64,000 bases of DNA. Origin: an uncultured Thioclava sp. Lineage in GTDB: Bacteria; Pseudomonadota; Alphaproteobacteria; Rhodobacterales; Rhodobacteraceae. This document shows positions 43,056-52,573 of this stretch, in pieces (the stretch's first letter is position 1; each line of letters opens with the position of its first letter). Where the stretch lies: positions 1 to 64,000 of the forward strand of contig NZ_CAJYBT010000018.1 in assembly GCF_913064665.1 (NCBI RefSeq), in the 5' to 3' direction. A model generated the notes under the pieces. It was not told where the DNA came from. It saw nothing but the letters and a program-made list of their open reading frames with translations, and ran no database searches. A program made the position numbers and the translations under genes.

Positions 43056-44021
43056 GTGCTACGCGCCGCTTTGATAAGCCTCCTCGTCCCGGCCTTGCCC
43101 TGCATGGCCGGGACGATTTCTTTACAGCAACCGATCGACTGCACGCTCGGACAAAGCTGCTACATTCAGAATTATGTTGATCGCGATCCCGGCCCCGGAG
43201 CCGGGGATGTCGGCTGCGGACATCTGACCTATGACGGGCATAAGGGCACCGATTTTGCCCTGCCCAATGAGGCCGCAATGCTAGCGGGAGTGCAGGTGCT
43301 GGCAGCGACCTCCGGCAGGGTCAAGGCGATCCGCGATGGTGAACCCGACCGCGCCTTCGTCAACGGCGCTTCGGTTGCGGGCAAGGATTGCGGCAACGGA
43401 ATTTTGGTTGAGATCGGCGATGGCTGGGAGACCCAGTATTGCCATATGCGCGATGGCTCTATCGCGGTCAAACCGGGCGCTCAGATCACGGCGGGCGAGG
43501 TTTTGGGCCTTGTGGGACAATCGGGCAAGGCCGAGTTCCCCCATCTCCACCTCTCGCTGCGCCATAATGGCAAGATCATCGACCCGTTTGACCCGGATAT
43601 GGCGCAAACGTGCGCCCACAACATTGCGCAACAAGAGCTATGGGCCAAGCCCATTCCCTACACCTCCTCGGGGCTGTTGCAGCTTGGACTGGCCGATACG
43701 CCACCGCGATATGAGGCGATCAAATCGGGGATCGCCCCCGTTGCATCGCTGCCAAGAGACGGAGCAGCATTGGTTGTCTGGGTCTATGGGTTTGGCGCAC
43801 AGGCGGGCGATACAATCACGCTTCGCCTACAAGGGCCCGACGGCTTTCACTTTGCCCATGACAGCACGATGACAAAGCCCAAAGCGTTGTTTTTCCAGTT
43901 TGCGGGCAAGAAAACACCGCCCGGCGGATGGCCTCCCGGACCCTATCAAGGCACGGTCACGCTGCGACGCGACGGCGCTGTAATCGCGCAGCGCAGCCAA
44001 ACCATCACGCTGGGGCGCTAA
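43056..44021 (+). CDS. M23 family metallopeptidase (peptidoglycan endopeptidase)
   Basis: This is a secreted LytM-type zinc peptidase. It probably starts at the GTG 43056 (MLRAALISLLVPALPCMAG), a short signal peptide ending near residue 19; the CMAG end could also be a lipobox. The zinc site is GHKGTDFALP (His and Asp) and HLHLSLRHNG (HxH), with NGILVEIGDGWETQYCHMRDGS between them. These four residues make it likely to be active, unlike degenerate LytM factors. A beta-rich C-terminal domain (residues ~215-321) is not recognised. It follows clpA closely, with possible readthrough. A hairpin GGGGCG-CTAA-CGCCCC spans its stop codon. Confidence 0.9.
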   Translation: MLRAALISLLVPALPCMAGTISLQQPIDCTLGQSCYIQNYVDRDPGPGAGDVGCGHLTYDGHKGTDFALPNEAAMLAGVQVLAATSGRVKAIRDGEPDRAFVNGASVAGKDCGNGILVEIGDGWETQYCHMRDGSIAVKPGAQITAGEVLGLVGQSGKAEFPHLHLSLRHNGKIIDPFDPDMAQTCAHNIAQQELWAKPIPYTSSGLLQLGLADTPPRYEAIKSGIAPVASLPRDGAALVVWVYGFGAQAGDTITLRLQGPDGFHFAHDSTMTKPKALFFQFAGKKTPPGGWPPGPYQGTVTLRRDGAVIAQRSQTITLGR

Positions 44022-44031
44022 CGCCCCCCGC

Positions 44032-45912
44032 TTAGGGAATGGGCGCTGCAGGCCCCGGCTGACCAGACGGTTTTTCCGCGTCCTTGGCGCGCGCAACGCT
44101 TTCCTCTTCCAGCGTCTTTGCGGGCAATAGCGAAAAAATCCGCGCTCCCGTCTCGGCCTTCATGGCCTCGGGGTCGGTGACAAAGCGCAACTCTCCCTTG
44201 GCCGACACCACCAGAACCGGGGCCGCATCAGGGCGTTTTTTACGCCAATCCGACAAGGCGTATTCCTCAGTGATGCGGGTGGTACGAAAGACCCAGCCTT
44301 CCGCGAGCAGCGTCTCCCACCCCTCCAGCGTGCGCCCGGCCCCAAAGCGCCGCCCGCCAAGCTGTGTCGGCAGCGCGTGACGTTCGCGATCATCCTTCAG
44401 GCGCGGCACTTGCCACACCTTGTCGCGCCCCAGTTCCGGGGCCAGATCGGTCGCCACCAGCGTGTTATAGGCGTCATTATCGGTCGCGGCGAGCAGCGTG
44501 GAATAGGACATCAACTCAACCGAATCTTCAGCCGCCTCGCCCAGAATATCGCCGTAAAACGTCTTGACCCCCGAAGCGCGCGCGCGGATCAGATGGGCGT
44601 GGTTGGGATCGGTGATCAGCACCGGAATCTCGGCCTTCATCAGAACCTGCGCCAACGCGGTGGTAAAGCGCGATCCCCCGACGATCAGCAGCCCCGGCTT
44701 GTCGGTATTGGCCAGACCAAGCTTGCGCGCCAAGGGCGCCAGCGTGAAGCCATGCACGATCACCGTGACCAGCACCAACACAAAGGCCAGCGGCCCGATG
44801 CGCGCGCCATCCGCCACCCCCAGATCGGCGAGCCGTTGCCCGAACAGCCCCGCCACCGCGACCAGCACCACACCGCGCGGCCCGGTCAGCGCAATCAGCA
44901 GCCGTTCATTGCGCGCCAACCCCGTCCCGATCAAGGAAATCAGGACCGTCAAGGGCCGCGCCACCAGCACCACAAGCGCCACAAACAGCGCCGCATGCCA
45001 ATCCAGCGCGGCTAGTTGGTCGACCTGAATATTGGCCGCCAGCAAGATGAACACGCCCGAGACCAGCAGCACGGTCGCATGTTCCTTGAAGCGGCGCAGT
45101 TCCTCGTAAGAGGGCAAATCGGCATTGCCAATCACCAGCCCCATCACCGTCACCGCCAACAACCCGCTTTCATGCAGCATCGAATTGGTCACCGCATAGG
45201 TCGCCAAAAGGGTTGCGAACAGCACTGGCACTTTCATGAATTCGGGCACTTTTCCGCGCCGGAAGGTCCAGGCAATCGCGTAGCCGACAAGCCCGCCAAC
45301 TGCCCCGGCAAAAACGATGCCCAAAATGAGATGCCAGATCGCCTCGCCCATCGACAGATTCGAGCGCAGCGTCACCACCACCTCAAAGGCAAGCACGGCG
45401 GCCAGCGCCCCGATTGGGTCGTTGACGATGGCCTCCCATTGCAACAGCCGCGCGGGGCGACGCGCCAATTTCGCGGTTCGCAGCAAGGGCGCGATCACGG
45501 TCGGGCCAGTCACCACCATGATGCCGCCAAAGACCGAGGCCGCCTCCCAGCTTAGCCCCGCGCCGTAAACCAGCGCCAGCGTTGACAAAAGCCAGCCCAG
45601 CGGTGCGCCGATAAAGACCAGCCGCGCGACGCCGGATCTAGCATCACCCAGCCGATGCAGATCGAGCGTGAAACCGCCCTCGAACAGGATCACCGCCACC
45701 GCAAGCGCGATCAACGGCCCCAGAAGATCGCCAAATTCGAGGCTCGGGTTCAACAGCCCCGTCGCCGGCCCCACGATCAGACCAGCCGCGAGCATGAGAA
45801 CGATAGCGGGCAGCCGCAGCCGCCACGCAAGCCATTGCGCCCCAACGCCAAACACCCCGACAAGCCCGAAGGCCATGACCGGACCAAGCCCCACCGTTTC
45901 TGCAACTGCCAT
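44032..45912 (-). CDS. Cation:proton antiporter (CPA1/NhaP-like) with C-terminal RCK domain
   Basis: This is a Na+(K+)/H+ exchanger in the inner membrane. About 12 hydrophobic segments fill residues 1-400; TM5-6 carries GPTVIAPLLR and NDPIGALAAV, the NDP motif of CPA1 exchangers. A TrkA-N/RCK nucleotide-binding domain follows near 410-520 (LLIVGGSRFTTALAQVL, then VLITDPNHAHLIRARASGVKTFYGDI). A further C-terminal region of unknown fold ends in a low-complexity tail. The length of 626 residues fits KefB/NhaP fusions. The RCK domain suggests gating by NAD(H) or by nucleotide. It converges on the M23 peptidase gene with ten bases between the stops. Confidence 0.9.
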   Translation of the reverse strand: MAVAETVGLGPVMAFGLVGVFGVGAQWLAWRLRLPAIVLMLAAGLIVGPATGLLNPSLEFGDLLGPLIALAVAVILFEGGFTLDLHRLGDARSGVARLVFIGAPLGWLLSTLALVYGAGLSWEAASVFGGIMVVTGPTVIAPLLRTAKLARRPARLLQWEAIVNDPIGALAAVLAFEVVVTLRSNLSMGEAIWHLILGIVFAGAVGGLVGYAIAWTFRRGKVPEFMKVPVLFATLLATYAVTNSMLHESGLLAVTVMGLVIGNADLPSYEELRRFKEHATVLLVSGVFILLAANIQVDQLAALDWHAALFVALVVLVARPLTVLISLIGTGLARNERLLIALTGPRGVVLVAVAGLFGQRLADLGVADGARIGPLAFVLVLVTVIVHGFTLAPLARKLGLANTDKPGLLIVGGSRFTTALAQVLMKAEIPVLITDPNHAHLIRARASGVKTFYGDILGEAAEDSVELMSYSTLLAATDNDAYNTLVATDLAPELGRDKVWQVPRLKDDRERHALPTQLGGRRFGAGRTLEGWETLLAEGWVFRTTRITEEYALSDWRKKRPDAAPVLVVSAKGELRFVTDPEAMKAETGARIFSLLPAKTLEEESVARAKDAEKPSGQPGPAAPIP

Positions 45913-46062
45913 ACTTGTCCCTCAAACAATGCGGCCCAATTCAGATACGGGCCAAACCCACTCCAAAAGGTCAGGTTCCCGCATGTTATGCAAGAGGCGA
46001 TAAACGGCCATGGCGCGCGCAAAGATTGACCTTTGCACCGCAATCAGTTAGGGGATTTTCAG

Positions 46063-46113
46063 CCTCGCAATCCGGCGAGGTCAGGTCAGGGCGCCCAATT
46101 TCCGTTGCGCCCT
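46063..46113 (+). promoter_or_regulatory. Two leader hairpins upstream of the RhlE-type helicase
   Basis: CCTCGC-AATCCG-GCGAGG (46063-46080) and AGGGCGC-N12-GCGCCCT (46088-46113) are perfect inverted repeats in the 260-base region ahead of the helicase start. They may form a structured leader. Cold-shock or feedback control of DEAD-box mRNAs has been described in other bacteria, but here it is inferred. Confidence 0.45.
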
Positions 46114-46173
46114 CATGTGTGCGCCGCCCGATGCGGCAGCCACCGGACGTAATCAGGAAACTTAAGGACGACG

Positions 46174-47796
46174 ATGACGAAATTCTCTGATCTTAAACTG
46201 GACCCCAAGGTTCTGTCTGCTGTTGCCGATGCGGGCTATGAAACGCCCACGCCGATTCAGGCCGATGCAATCCCGCCCGCGCTTGAGGGCAAGGATGTGC
46301 TGGGCATCGCGCAGACCGGCACTGGCAAGACAGCAAGCTTCACGCTGCCGATGCTGACGCTGCTGCGCCGGGGTCGCGCACGTGCGCGCATGCCGCGCAG
46401 CCTCGTGCTGTGCCCGACGCGCGAACTGGCCGCGCAGGTCGCTGAAAACTTCGATCTTTACGCCAAGAACACCAAACTCACCCGCGCACTGCTGATCGGC
46501 GGCGTCAGCTTTGGTGAGCAAGACAAGCTGATCGACAAGGGCGTCGATGTGCTGATTGCAACGCCCGGCCGCCTGCTCGATCATTTCGAACGTGGCAAGC
46601 TGATCCTGACCGATGTGAAAATCATGGTCGTGGACGAGGCCGACCGGATGCTCGATATGGGCTTTATCCCCGATATCGAACGCATTTTCCAACTGACGCC
46701 CTTCACCCGCCAAACGCTGTTCTTCTCCGCCACGATGGCCCCCGAGATTGAGCGCATCACCAACACCTTCCTGCACGCCCCGGTGCGCATCGAGGTAGCC
46801 CGTCAGGCGACGACGGGGGTGAATATCACCCAGAAACTGGTGCAAATCACGCCCGAGCGGCGCGACCAGACGGCAAAGACCAAGCGCGAGTTGCTGCGCG
46901 CGCTGATTGAGGCCGAGGGCGAGGCCTGCACCAACGCGATCATCTTCTGCAACCGCAAGGTCGATGTCGATATCGTCGCGAAAAGCCTGCAGAAATACGG
47001 GTTTGATGCGGCCCCGATCCATGGCGATCTGGAACAGAGCCAACGCACGCGCACGCTGGAATCGTTCCGCGATGGCGGGTTGAAACTGCTGATTGCCTCG
47101 GATGTGGCCGCGCGCGGTCTGGATATTCCCGCCGTCAGCCATGTGTTCAACTACGATCTGCCGATGCATGCCGAGGATTACGTTCACCGCATCGGGCGCA
47201 CCGGGCGCGCCGGGCGCAAGGGCGCGGCGATCTCGATCGCGACGCCCTCGGATGACAAGTATCTTCATGGCATCGAAAGCCTGATCGAGACGGAAATTCC
47301 GCGCGCTGTGCCGCCCGAGGGGTTCGAGCTGTCCGAAGGGGCCAAAACCGCGCCGCAAAAGCGCGATGATGCCAAAGGCGGTCGCGGCCGTGGCGGTCGC
47401 ACGCGCGAAACGGGCACCCGCGAGGGCGGCGCTCGGTCAAACCGTGGCCCGCGCCCGGCGCGCGATCATAACAAGTCCGATCAACAGGGCGATTCGGCCG
47501 CGACAACCCCGATTGTGCAAACTCCGGTGGCCGAAACGGCCCCTGCCCCCGAGCCTGTCGCAGTTCCTGCGCCCGCTCCGGTGCAAGCTGTCGCTGCCAA
47601 GTCCGAGCCCAGCACCAACCACGAGCGTGATGACACGCGCCGCGCGCGCGGTGGCCGCAATCGGCGCGAGTCGGAGCGTGGTGGTTCGGTCGTCGGGATG
47701 GGCGATCATATGCCCGACTTCCTGACCCGCTCGTTCCGCACCAGCAAACCTGACACGGAAAGCGAAGTGGAAACCGAGGATAGCGCGGACAGCTAA
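46174..47796 (+). CDS. rhlE: DEAD-box RNA helicase, RhlE type
   Basis: This is an ATP-dependent RNA helicase that acts in ribosome assembly and RNA decay. The motifs in order are Q-motif (PTPIQADAIPPALEG), motif I AQTGTGKTA, Ia PTRELAAQV, Ib TPGRLLD, II VVDEADRMLDMGF, III SATM, IV IIFCNRK, V ASDVAARGLDIP and VI HRIGRTGRAG. A basic, glycine- and arginine-rich C-terminal extension (residues ~390-540) carries repeated RGG-type stretches and alternating Pro/Ala, typical of RhlE proteins that bind RNA. At 540 residues it is long because of this tail. It is a single gene ended by a strong terminator. Confidence 0.93.
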   Translation: MTKFSDLKLDPKVLSAVADAGYETPTPIQADAIPPALEGKDVLGIAQTGTGKTASFTLPMLTLLRRGRARARMPRSLVLCPTRELAAQVAENFDLYAKNTKLTRALLIGGVSFGEQDKLIDKGVDVLIATPGRLLDHFERGKLILTDVKIMVVDEADRMLDMGFIPDIERIFQLTPFTRQTLFFSATMAPEIERITNTFLHAPVRIEVARQATTGVNITQKLVQITPERRDQTAKTKRELLRALIEAEGEACTNAIIFCNRKVDVDIVAKSLQKYGFDAAPIHGDLEQSQRTRTLESFRDGGLKLLIASDVAARGLDIPAVSHVFNYDLPMHAEDYVHRIGRTGRAGRKGAAISIATPSDDKYLHGIESLIETEIPRAVPPEGFELSEGAKTAPQKRDDAKGGRGRGGRTRETGTREGGARSNRGPRPARDHNKSDQQGDSAATTPIVQTPVAETAPAPEPVAVPAPAPVQAVAAKSEPSTNHERDDTRRARGGRNRRESERGGSVVGMGDHMPDFLTRSFRTSKPDTESEVETEDSADS

Positions 47797-47815
47797 GCTA
47801 CGTTTCTTGAATAGC

Positions 47816-47849
47816 AAAACCCGCCAGAGTTTCCTCTGGCGGGTTTTTT
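47816..47849. terminator. Bidirectional terminator between rhlE and rnj
   Basis: AACCCGCCAGAG / CTCTGGCGGGTT form a perfect 12-bp stem with a TTTC loop. A T-run follows on the plus strand, and A residues on the left give T residues on the minus strand, so it can end both rhlE and the converging nuo-birA-coaX-rnj block. Confidence 0.9.
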
Positions 47850-47905
47850 CATGCCCACAGCGAGGGGCGGCGCAATCGCCGCCCTGCCCGGTTTTTCGCC
47901 TTGGC

Positions 47906-49582
47906 CTATTCGTCGACCAAGCGCGAGGTCACCACGATCACCTCGGGCTTTTTGCCGATCTCTTCCATCGAGACCTGACGCGCGATACGGCGCAGCGCCT
48001 CATCCATCTTCTCGTCATTCGACAGCACTTTTGCCGGAGCACGGTTGAGGAAATCCGACATCTCATCTTCGATCTGATCAATCAAAATGGCACCGCCGCG
48101 ACCCTGCTTGGGCAGACCCATCGTCTGTACCCAAGGATCACCAAGCGGTTGATCCTGTTCGTCCAGAATCACCGTGACCAGAACCAGACCGTTCAGCGCC
48201 ATGCGAATCCGCCCGCGCACCACACCGTCCATCGCGCCAATTTTGACCGAACCATCAATATAAGTCCGCCCGGCCTCGATATATTCGACCACTTTGGGCA
48301 CCGTGCCCGTCAGATCGATCATCGAGCCATTGGTGGCCACTTCCGAGGCAATCCCCTTGGCTTGCGCGATCTTGGCATGTTCGCGCAGGTGGCGGTGCTC
48401 ACCATGCATCGGGATCAGGATTTTCGGGCGCAGCAGGTCATGCACCGCCTCAAGATCGGGGCGGTTGGCGTGGCCCGAGACGTGATACAGCCCGTCATGA
48501 TCGTCGATCACATCCACGCCCATCTCGGAATAGGCGTTCATGATGCGGATCACGCCGCGCTCATTGCCCGGAATGGTTTTGGACGAAAACAGAAAGCTGT
48601 CGCCCTCTTTCATCTCAAGACCCAGATATTTCCCGCGCGAAAGCTGTGCCGAGGCGGCGCGCCGCTCGCCCTGCGAGCCGGTGACGATCAGCATCAGATT
48701 GCCACGCGGCACATCCATCGCCTCTTCGGGCGGGATCGTGCCGGGCATCCCCTTGAGCACGCCAGTTTCCTGCGCAGCGCCCACCATGCGTTTCATCGCG
48801 CGCCCCAGCAGACAGACCGAGCGCCCCGCCGCAACGCCCGCCTCAGCGAGCGTTTTCAGACGCGCCACGTTTGACGCGAATGTTGTGGCCACAATCATCC
48901 CGGTTTGCTCGGCGATCAACTTGGTCAGCGGTTCGGCCAAGGTCGCCTCAGAGCGACCGGGCGCGGGCGAGAACACATTGGTGGAATCGCTCACCAGGAC
49001 TTTCACGCCCTCACCTTCCTGCGCGATCTCGTGCCACAGGATCGGATCAAAGGGTTCGCCCACGATCGGATTGCCATCCAGCTTGAAATCGCCGGTATGC
49101 ACGATGCGCCCGGCAGGCGTGTCGATGACCAGCGCCGAACTTTCGGGGATCGAGTGCGACACCGGCACGAATTGCACGGTGAACGGCCCGGCGTCGATGG
49201 CATGCGGGCGCGGCTCGACGATCTGGATCGTTTCGGCGGGAATCCCGGCCTCTTCGAGTTTCAGCTGCCCGATGCGGCCCGTGAAGGCGCGCGCAAAGAC
49301 CGGTTTGCGCAGTTTGTTCCAAACATGGGCCAACGCGCCGATATGGTCTTCATGGGCGTGGGTGATGAAAATCGCCTCGATGCGATCGGCATTGTCCTCA
49401 AGCCAAGCCAGATCGGCCATGATCAGATCGACGCCGGGAGAGCTGTCCATATCAGGGAAGGTCACGCCCAGATCGACCACGATCAGCCGTTCTTTCCCCG
49501 CCGGCCCATAGCCATAGACGTAGGCATTCATGCCAATTTCGCCGGCACCACCAAGCGGAAGATAGATCAATCGTTCTGTCAC
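47906..49582 (-). CDS. rnj: Ribonuclease J
   Basis: RNase J is an MBL-fold endo- and 5'-exoribonuclease for rRNA processing and mRNA decay. The 558 residues start at a GTG (49582), read MTERLIYLPLGGAGEIGMN. The zinc site THAHEDHIGA is at residues 74-82, followed by FKLDGNPIVGEP with preceding HTGDFK and the beta-CASP domain motif SDSTNVFSPAPGRSE. VTGSQGERRAA and PMHGEHRHL close the active site. The start overlaps the coaX stop (GTGA), which couples their translation. It ends a long block headed by nuo genes, consistent with rnj position in relatives. Confidence 0.96.
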   Translation of the reverse strand: MTERLIYLPLGGAGEIGMNAYVYGYGPAGKERLIVVDLGVTFPDMDSSPGVDLIMADLAWLEDNADRIEAIFITHAHEDHIGALAHVWNKLRKPVFARAFTGRIGQLKLEEAGIPAETIQIVEPRPHAIDAGPFTVQFVPVSHSIPESSALVIDTPAGRIVHTGDFKLDGNPIVGEPFDPILWHEIAQEGEGVKVLVSDSTNVFSPAPGRSEATLAEPLTKLIAEQTGMIVATTFASNVARLKTLAEAGVAAGRSVCLLGRAMKRMVGAAQETGVLKGMPGTIPPEEAMDVPRGNLMLIVTGSQGERRAASAQLSRGKYLGLEMKEGDSFLFSSKTIPGNERGVIRIMNAYSEMGVDVIDDHDGLYHVSGHANRPDLEAVHDLLRPKILIPMHGEHRHLREHAKIAQAKGIASEVATNGSMIDLTGTVPKVVEYIEAGRTYIDGSVKIGAMDGVVRGRIRMALNGLVLVTVILDEQDQPLGDPWVQTMGLPKQGRGGAILIDQIEDEMSDFLNRAPAKVLSNDEKMDEALRRIARQVSMEEIGKKPEVIVVTSRLVDE

Positions 49583-50355
49583 GCGGTCAGTCCTTTATTG
49601 TAGTCATTCAGCAGGCGAAGGCCATGCATGGTGAGGTCTTCCTCGACCTTGTCGAAAAGATCGAACCCCTGATCAAACAGCGGCGCAAGCCCTCCGGTGG
49701 CGATCACCTTCATCGGGCGGTCACGTTCGACCCTTATCTGGCGCACGATACCCTCGACAAGACCAATATAGCCCCAAAACACGCCAGACTGGATACAGGC
49801 GACGGTATTTGTCCCGATAACGGCTTGCGGCTTGGAGATATCGACATGGGGTAGTGCTGCAGCGGATTGGTGCAGCGCCTCAAGGCTGAGGTTCACACCG
49901 GGCGCAATCACGCCCCCGATATAGGCCCCGTCGCGCGCCACCACGTCAAAGGTCGTCGCCGTGCCGAAATCGACCACGACAATATCGCCGCCGTGGCGAT
50001 CAAACCCCGCCACCGCATTGACCAGACGGTCGGGGCCAACGGTTGTGCCCTCATCGACGCGCGGGGCCACGGGCAGCGCACATTCGGGTTTGCCCACCAC
50101 CATCGGGCGACAATCGAAATAGCGATTGCACAGCACACGCAGGTTGAACACCACGCGCGGCACCGTCGAAGAGATGATCGTCTCGGTGATCTTGCCGGTG
50201 ATCTCATGCAGGCGCATCAGCCCCGAGAGCCAGACGAAATACTCATCCGCCGTGCGTTTGTGATTGGTTTCCATCCGCCAAGTCGAGAGAAACGCGTTCC
50301 CGTCCCAGATCGAGAACACCGTGTTGGTATTGCCGCAATCGATACACAGAAGCAT
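49579..50355 (-). CDS. coaX: Type III pantothenate kinase
   Basis: CoaX makes 4'-phosphopantothenate, the first step of coenzyme A synthesis. It is of the ASKHA-fold type that is not inhibited by CoA and needs a monovalent cation. LLCIDCGNTNTVFSIWDG (Asp6 and the NTN loop) binds phosphate. GPDRLVNAVAGFDRHGGDIVVVDFGTATTFDVV carries the second Asp and the phosphate loop; YIGGVIAPG is the substrate segment. It is 258 residues, with the ATG at 50355 having AAGGGGCGGGT upstream. It lies between birA and rnj. Confidence 0.95.
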   Translation of the reverse strand: MLLCIDCGNTNTVFSIWDGNAFLSTWRMETNHKRTADEYFVWLSGLMRLHEITGKITETIISSTVPRVVFNLRVLCNRYFDCRPMVVGKPECALPVAPRVDEGTTVGPDRLVNAVAGFDRHGGDIVVVDFGTATTFDVVARDGAYIGGVIAPGVNLSLEALHQSAAALPHVDISKPQAVIGTNTVACIQSGVFWGYIGLVEGIVRQIRVERDRPMKVIATGGLAPLFDQGFDLFDKVEEDLTMHGLRLLNDYNKGLTA

Positions 50356-50373
50356 ACCCGCCCCTTTTCGCAC

Positions 50374-51132
50374 TCAAAAGAAAATATCGGCCGCCGCGAT
50401 TGCGCGCGTCCCCTGTTGCTCACGCAGGATCAACGCCCCGCTATGATCAATCGTCTCAAAGATACCATGATGGGTTTGGCTGCCCACACGCGCCGTGATC
50501 TGCTCGCCCAAGCGCGCGGCGCGCGCCAGCCACGCATTGCGGATCGCGTCGAACCCGTAGTCGCGAAACTGCTGATCGTAGTGATCAAACGCTTGCGCAA
50601 GGATCGGCAGGAAGTCTTCGGGCGTCACCTGCATCCCGGTTTGCTGCGCCAGATTGACTGGCTGCATCGCCTCGCGTTCCAGCGTTTCGGGCGCGGGTGT
50701 CTGCGCAAGGTTCACGCCAATCCCGATCGCCAACTTGAGCTGCGCGCCCTGCCCCAGCGTCTCCAGCAAAATCCCCGCAATCTTGCCGCCGTCAAGCAGA
50801 ACATCATTGGGCCATTTGATCGCGAACCGCGCATGGGGGCCTGCGACATGGCTTAGTGCTGCCTCCAGCGCGAGAGCCGCCACAAAGGAATAAAGCGCCG
50901 CTTGGGGGAGCCCGCCCTCGGGGCGCATCACGAGCGTGGCCGAGAAATTCCCCTCGGGTGCGCGCCAAGCCCGGCCCCGGCGCCCGCGCGCTGCCGTTTG
51001 CACCCGCGCGAAGATCCAGGCCGGACCCGAAAGGCCCGGCGCAAGCCGGGCCGCTTCGTTCATCGTGGAATCGACCGAAGCCAAGGCGTGACGCGCCACG
51101 CCCTCGGGCCAGCCCTTGTCCTTAGTTAACAA
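50374..51132 (-). CDS. birA: Biotin-[acetyl-CoA-carboxylase] ligase (monofunctional BirA)
   Basis: BirA attaches biotin to the biotin carboxyl carrier protein. The catalytic core has ARGRRGRAW (biotinyl-5'-AMP loop, with A in place of the usual first G), [13 protein letters not shown], and [20 protein letters not shown] with the active-site Lys; [10 protein letters not shown] follows. There is no N-terminal helix-turn-helix, so it cannot repress biotin genes. The start is uncertain: TTG at 51132 fits the conserved GWPEG beginning and overlaps nuoN by 11 bases; a GTG at 51099 would be shorter. Thus about 252 residues. It is cotranscribed with the nuo operon, as in Rhodobacter. Confidence 0.9.
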   Translation of the reverse strand: MLTKDKGWPEGVARHALASVDSTMNEAARLAPGLSGPAWIFARVQTAARGRRGRAWRAPEGNFSATLVMRPEGGLPQAALYSFVAALALEAALSHVAGPHARFAIKWPNDVLLDGGKIAGILLETLGQGAQLKLAIGIGVNLAQTPAPETLEREAMQPVNLAQQTGMQVTPEDFLPILAQAFDHYDQQFRDYGFDAIRNAWLARAARLGEQITARVGSQTHHGIFETIDHSGALILREQQGTRAIAAADIFF

Positions 51133-52561
51133 GGGCCGCCGCAGCAGCCTGCGCCGCACCTTCGATACCAAAGAGGTTGAAGACGCCAAACACCGTCACC
51201 AGCGCCGACGCCACCAACAGACCCCATTGCACAGCCGGCATCCGGTGATCGAGCGGCTCGACCTCTTTGCCGAAATACATGAAGTAGATGATGCGGATAT
51301 AGTAGAACGCCGCCACAACCGAGGTCAGCACCCCCAGCAGCGCAAGCCAGATATAACCGCCCTGAATGGCCGCCGTCAGCACGGCATATTTTGCAAAGAA
51401 GCCCAGCATCGGGGGCACGCCCGCAAGGCTGAACAGCAAGATCATCATCGCAAGCGCTTTGGTCGGCTCGCGGCTGGCATACAGGTTGAGCGACTTGATA
51501 TCGGTCACCGGCTGGCCATCGCGCTCCATCGACAAGATGAAGGCAAACACGCCCACATTCATCGTTACGTAGATCGCCATATAGGTCAGCATCGCCTGCA
51601 CCCCGAACACGGTGCCAGCGGTCAGGCCAAGCAGGGCAAACCCCATATGGGTGATCGAAGAATAGGCCATCAGGCGCTTGATGTTGCGCTGGCTGATGGC
51701 GGCGAAAGAGCCCCAGATCATCGACAGACCTGCGAGAAGACCGATCACTTGGCCCCACTCGCCGGGAACCTGACCGAAGGCGTCAAACATCAGCCGCGCG
51801 ATCAGCGCCATCGCCGCGACTTTCGGCGCGGTCGAGAAGAACGCGGTCACCGGCGTCGGCGAGCCCTCATAAACATCAGGCGTCCACATGTGGAACGGCA
51901 CGGCCGAGACCTTGAACGCGAGACCCGCGATCAGGAACACCATGCCAAACAGCAGCCCCATCGGCAGCTGCCCGGCCTTCACCACTTCGATGATGCCCGC
52001 GAACTGTGTCGTGCCAGCAAAGCCATAGGTCAGCGAGGCCCCATACAGCAGGATGCCCGAGGACAACGCGCCAAGGACGAAGTATTTCAAACCAGCTTCC
52101 GAGCTTTTCTCACTATCGCGGCGCAGGGCGGCGACGATGTAAAGCGCCAGCGATTGCAACTCGAGGCCCATATAAAGCGACATCAGGTTACCCGCCGAGA
52201 CCATCATCATCATGCCAACAACCGACAGCGTGATCAGGATCGGGAACTCAAAGCGCAGCAAGCCGCGACGCTCCATGTAATCCGCGCTCATCGCGAGGAT
52301 CAGTGCGGCCGCGATCAGCACCAAGACCTTGGCAAAGCGTGCAAAGGCATCGTCGATGAACAAACCGCCAAACGCCTGATGCGTGCCACTGCCGCCCAGC
52401 CCGATCCAAGCCGCAAGTACCAGCATCACAGCGCAGGTGGCCCAAAGCAGCGTGGAGGCCAGCTTATCCTTGCCAAACCAGACCCCGACCAGCAGAGCCG
52501 CCATCGCAAAGATGGACAGCAAAAATTCCGGCAGGACGGTAGAGAAATCCGAAGCAGTCAT
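51122..52561 (-). CDS. nuoN: NADH-quinone oxidoreductase subunit N
   Basis: NuoN is one of three antiporter-like membrane subunits that pump protons in complex I. The 479 residues have about 14 hydrophobic segments; the conserved Lys/Glu of the pumping path lie in stretches such as [30 protein letters not shown] and [20 protein letters not shown] are family signatures. It is the last nuo subunit gene of the operon, overlapping birA. Its start lies 12 bases after nuoM. Confidence 0.97.
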   Translation of the reverse strand: MTASDFSTVLPEFLLSIFAMAALLVGVWFGKDKLASTLLWATCAVMLVLAAWIGLGGSGTHQAFGGLFIDDAFARFAKVLVLIAAALILAMSADYMERRGLLRFEFPILITLSVVGMMMMVSAGNLMSLYMGLELQSLALYIVAALRRDSEKSSEAGLKYFVLGALSSGILLYGASLTYGFAGTTQFAGIIEVVKAGQLPMGLLFGMVFLIAGLAFKVSAVPFHMWTPDVYEGSPTPVTAFFSTAPKVAAMALIARLMFDAFGQVPGEWGQVIGLLAGLSMIWGSFAAISQRNIKRLMAYSSITHMGFALLGLTAGTVFGVQAMLTYMAIYVTMNVGVFAFILSMERDGQPVTDIKSLNLYASREPTKALAMMILLFSLAGVPPMLGFFAKYAVLTAAIQGGYIWLALLGVLTSVVAAFYYIRIIYFMYFGKEVEPLDHRMPAVQWGLLVASALVTVFGVFNLFGIEGAAQAAAAALVN

Positions 52562-52573
52562 CTCTGGGGCTCC

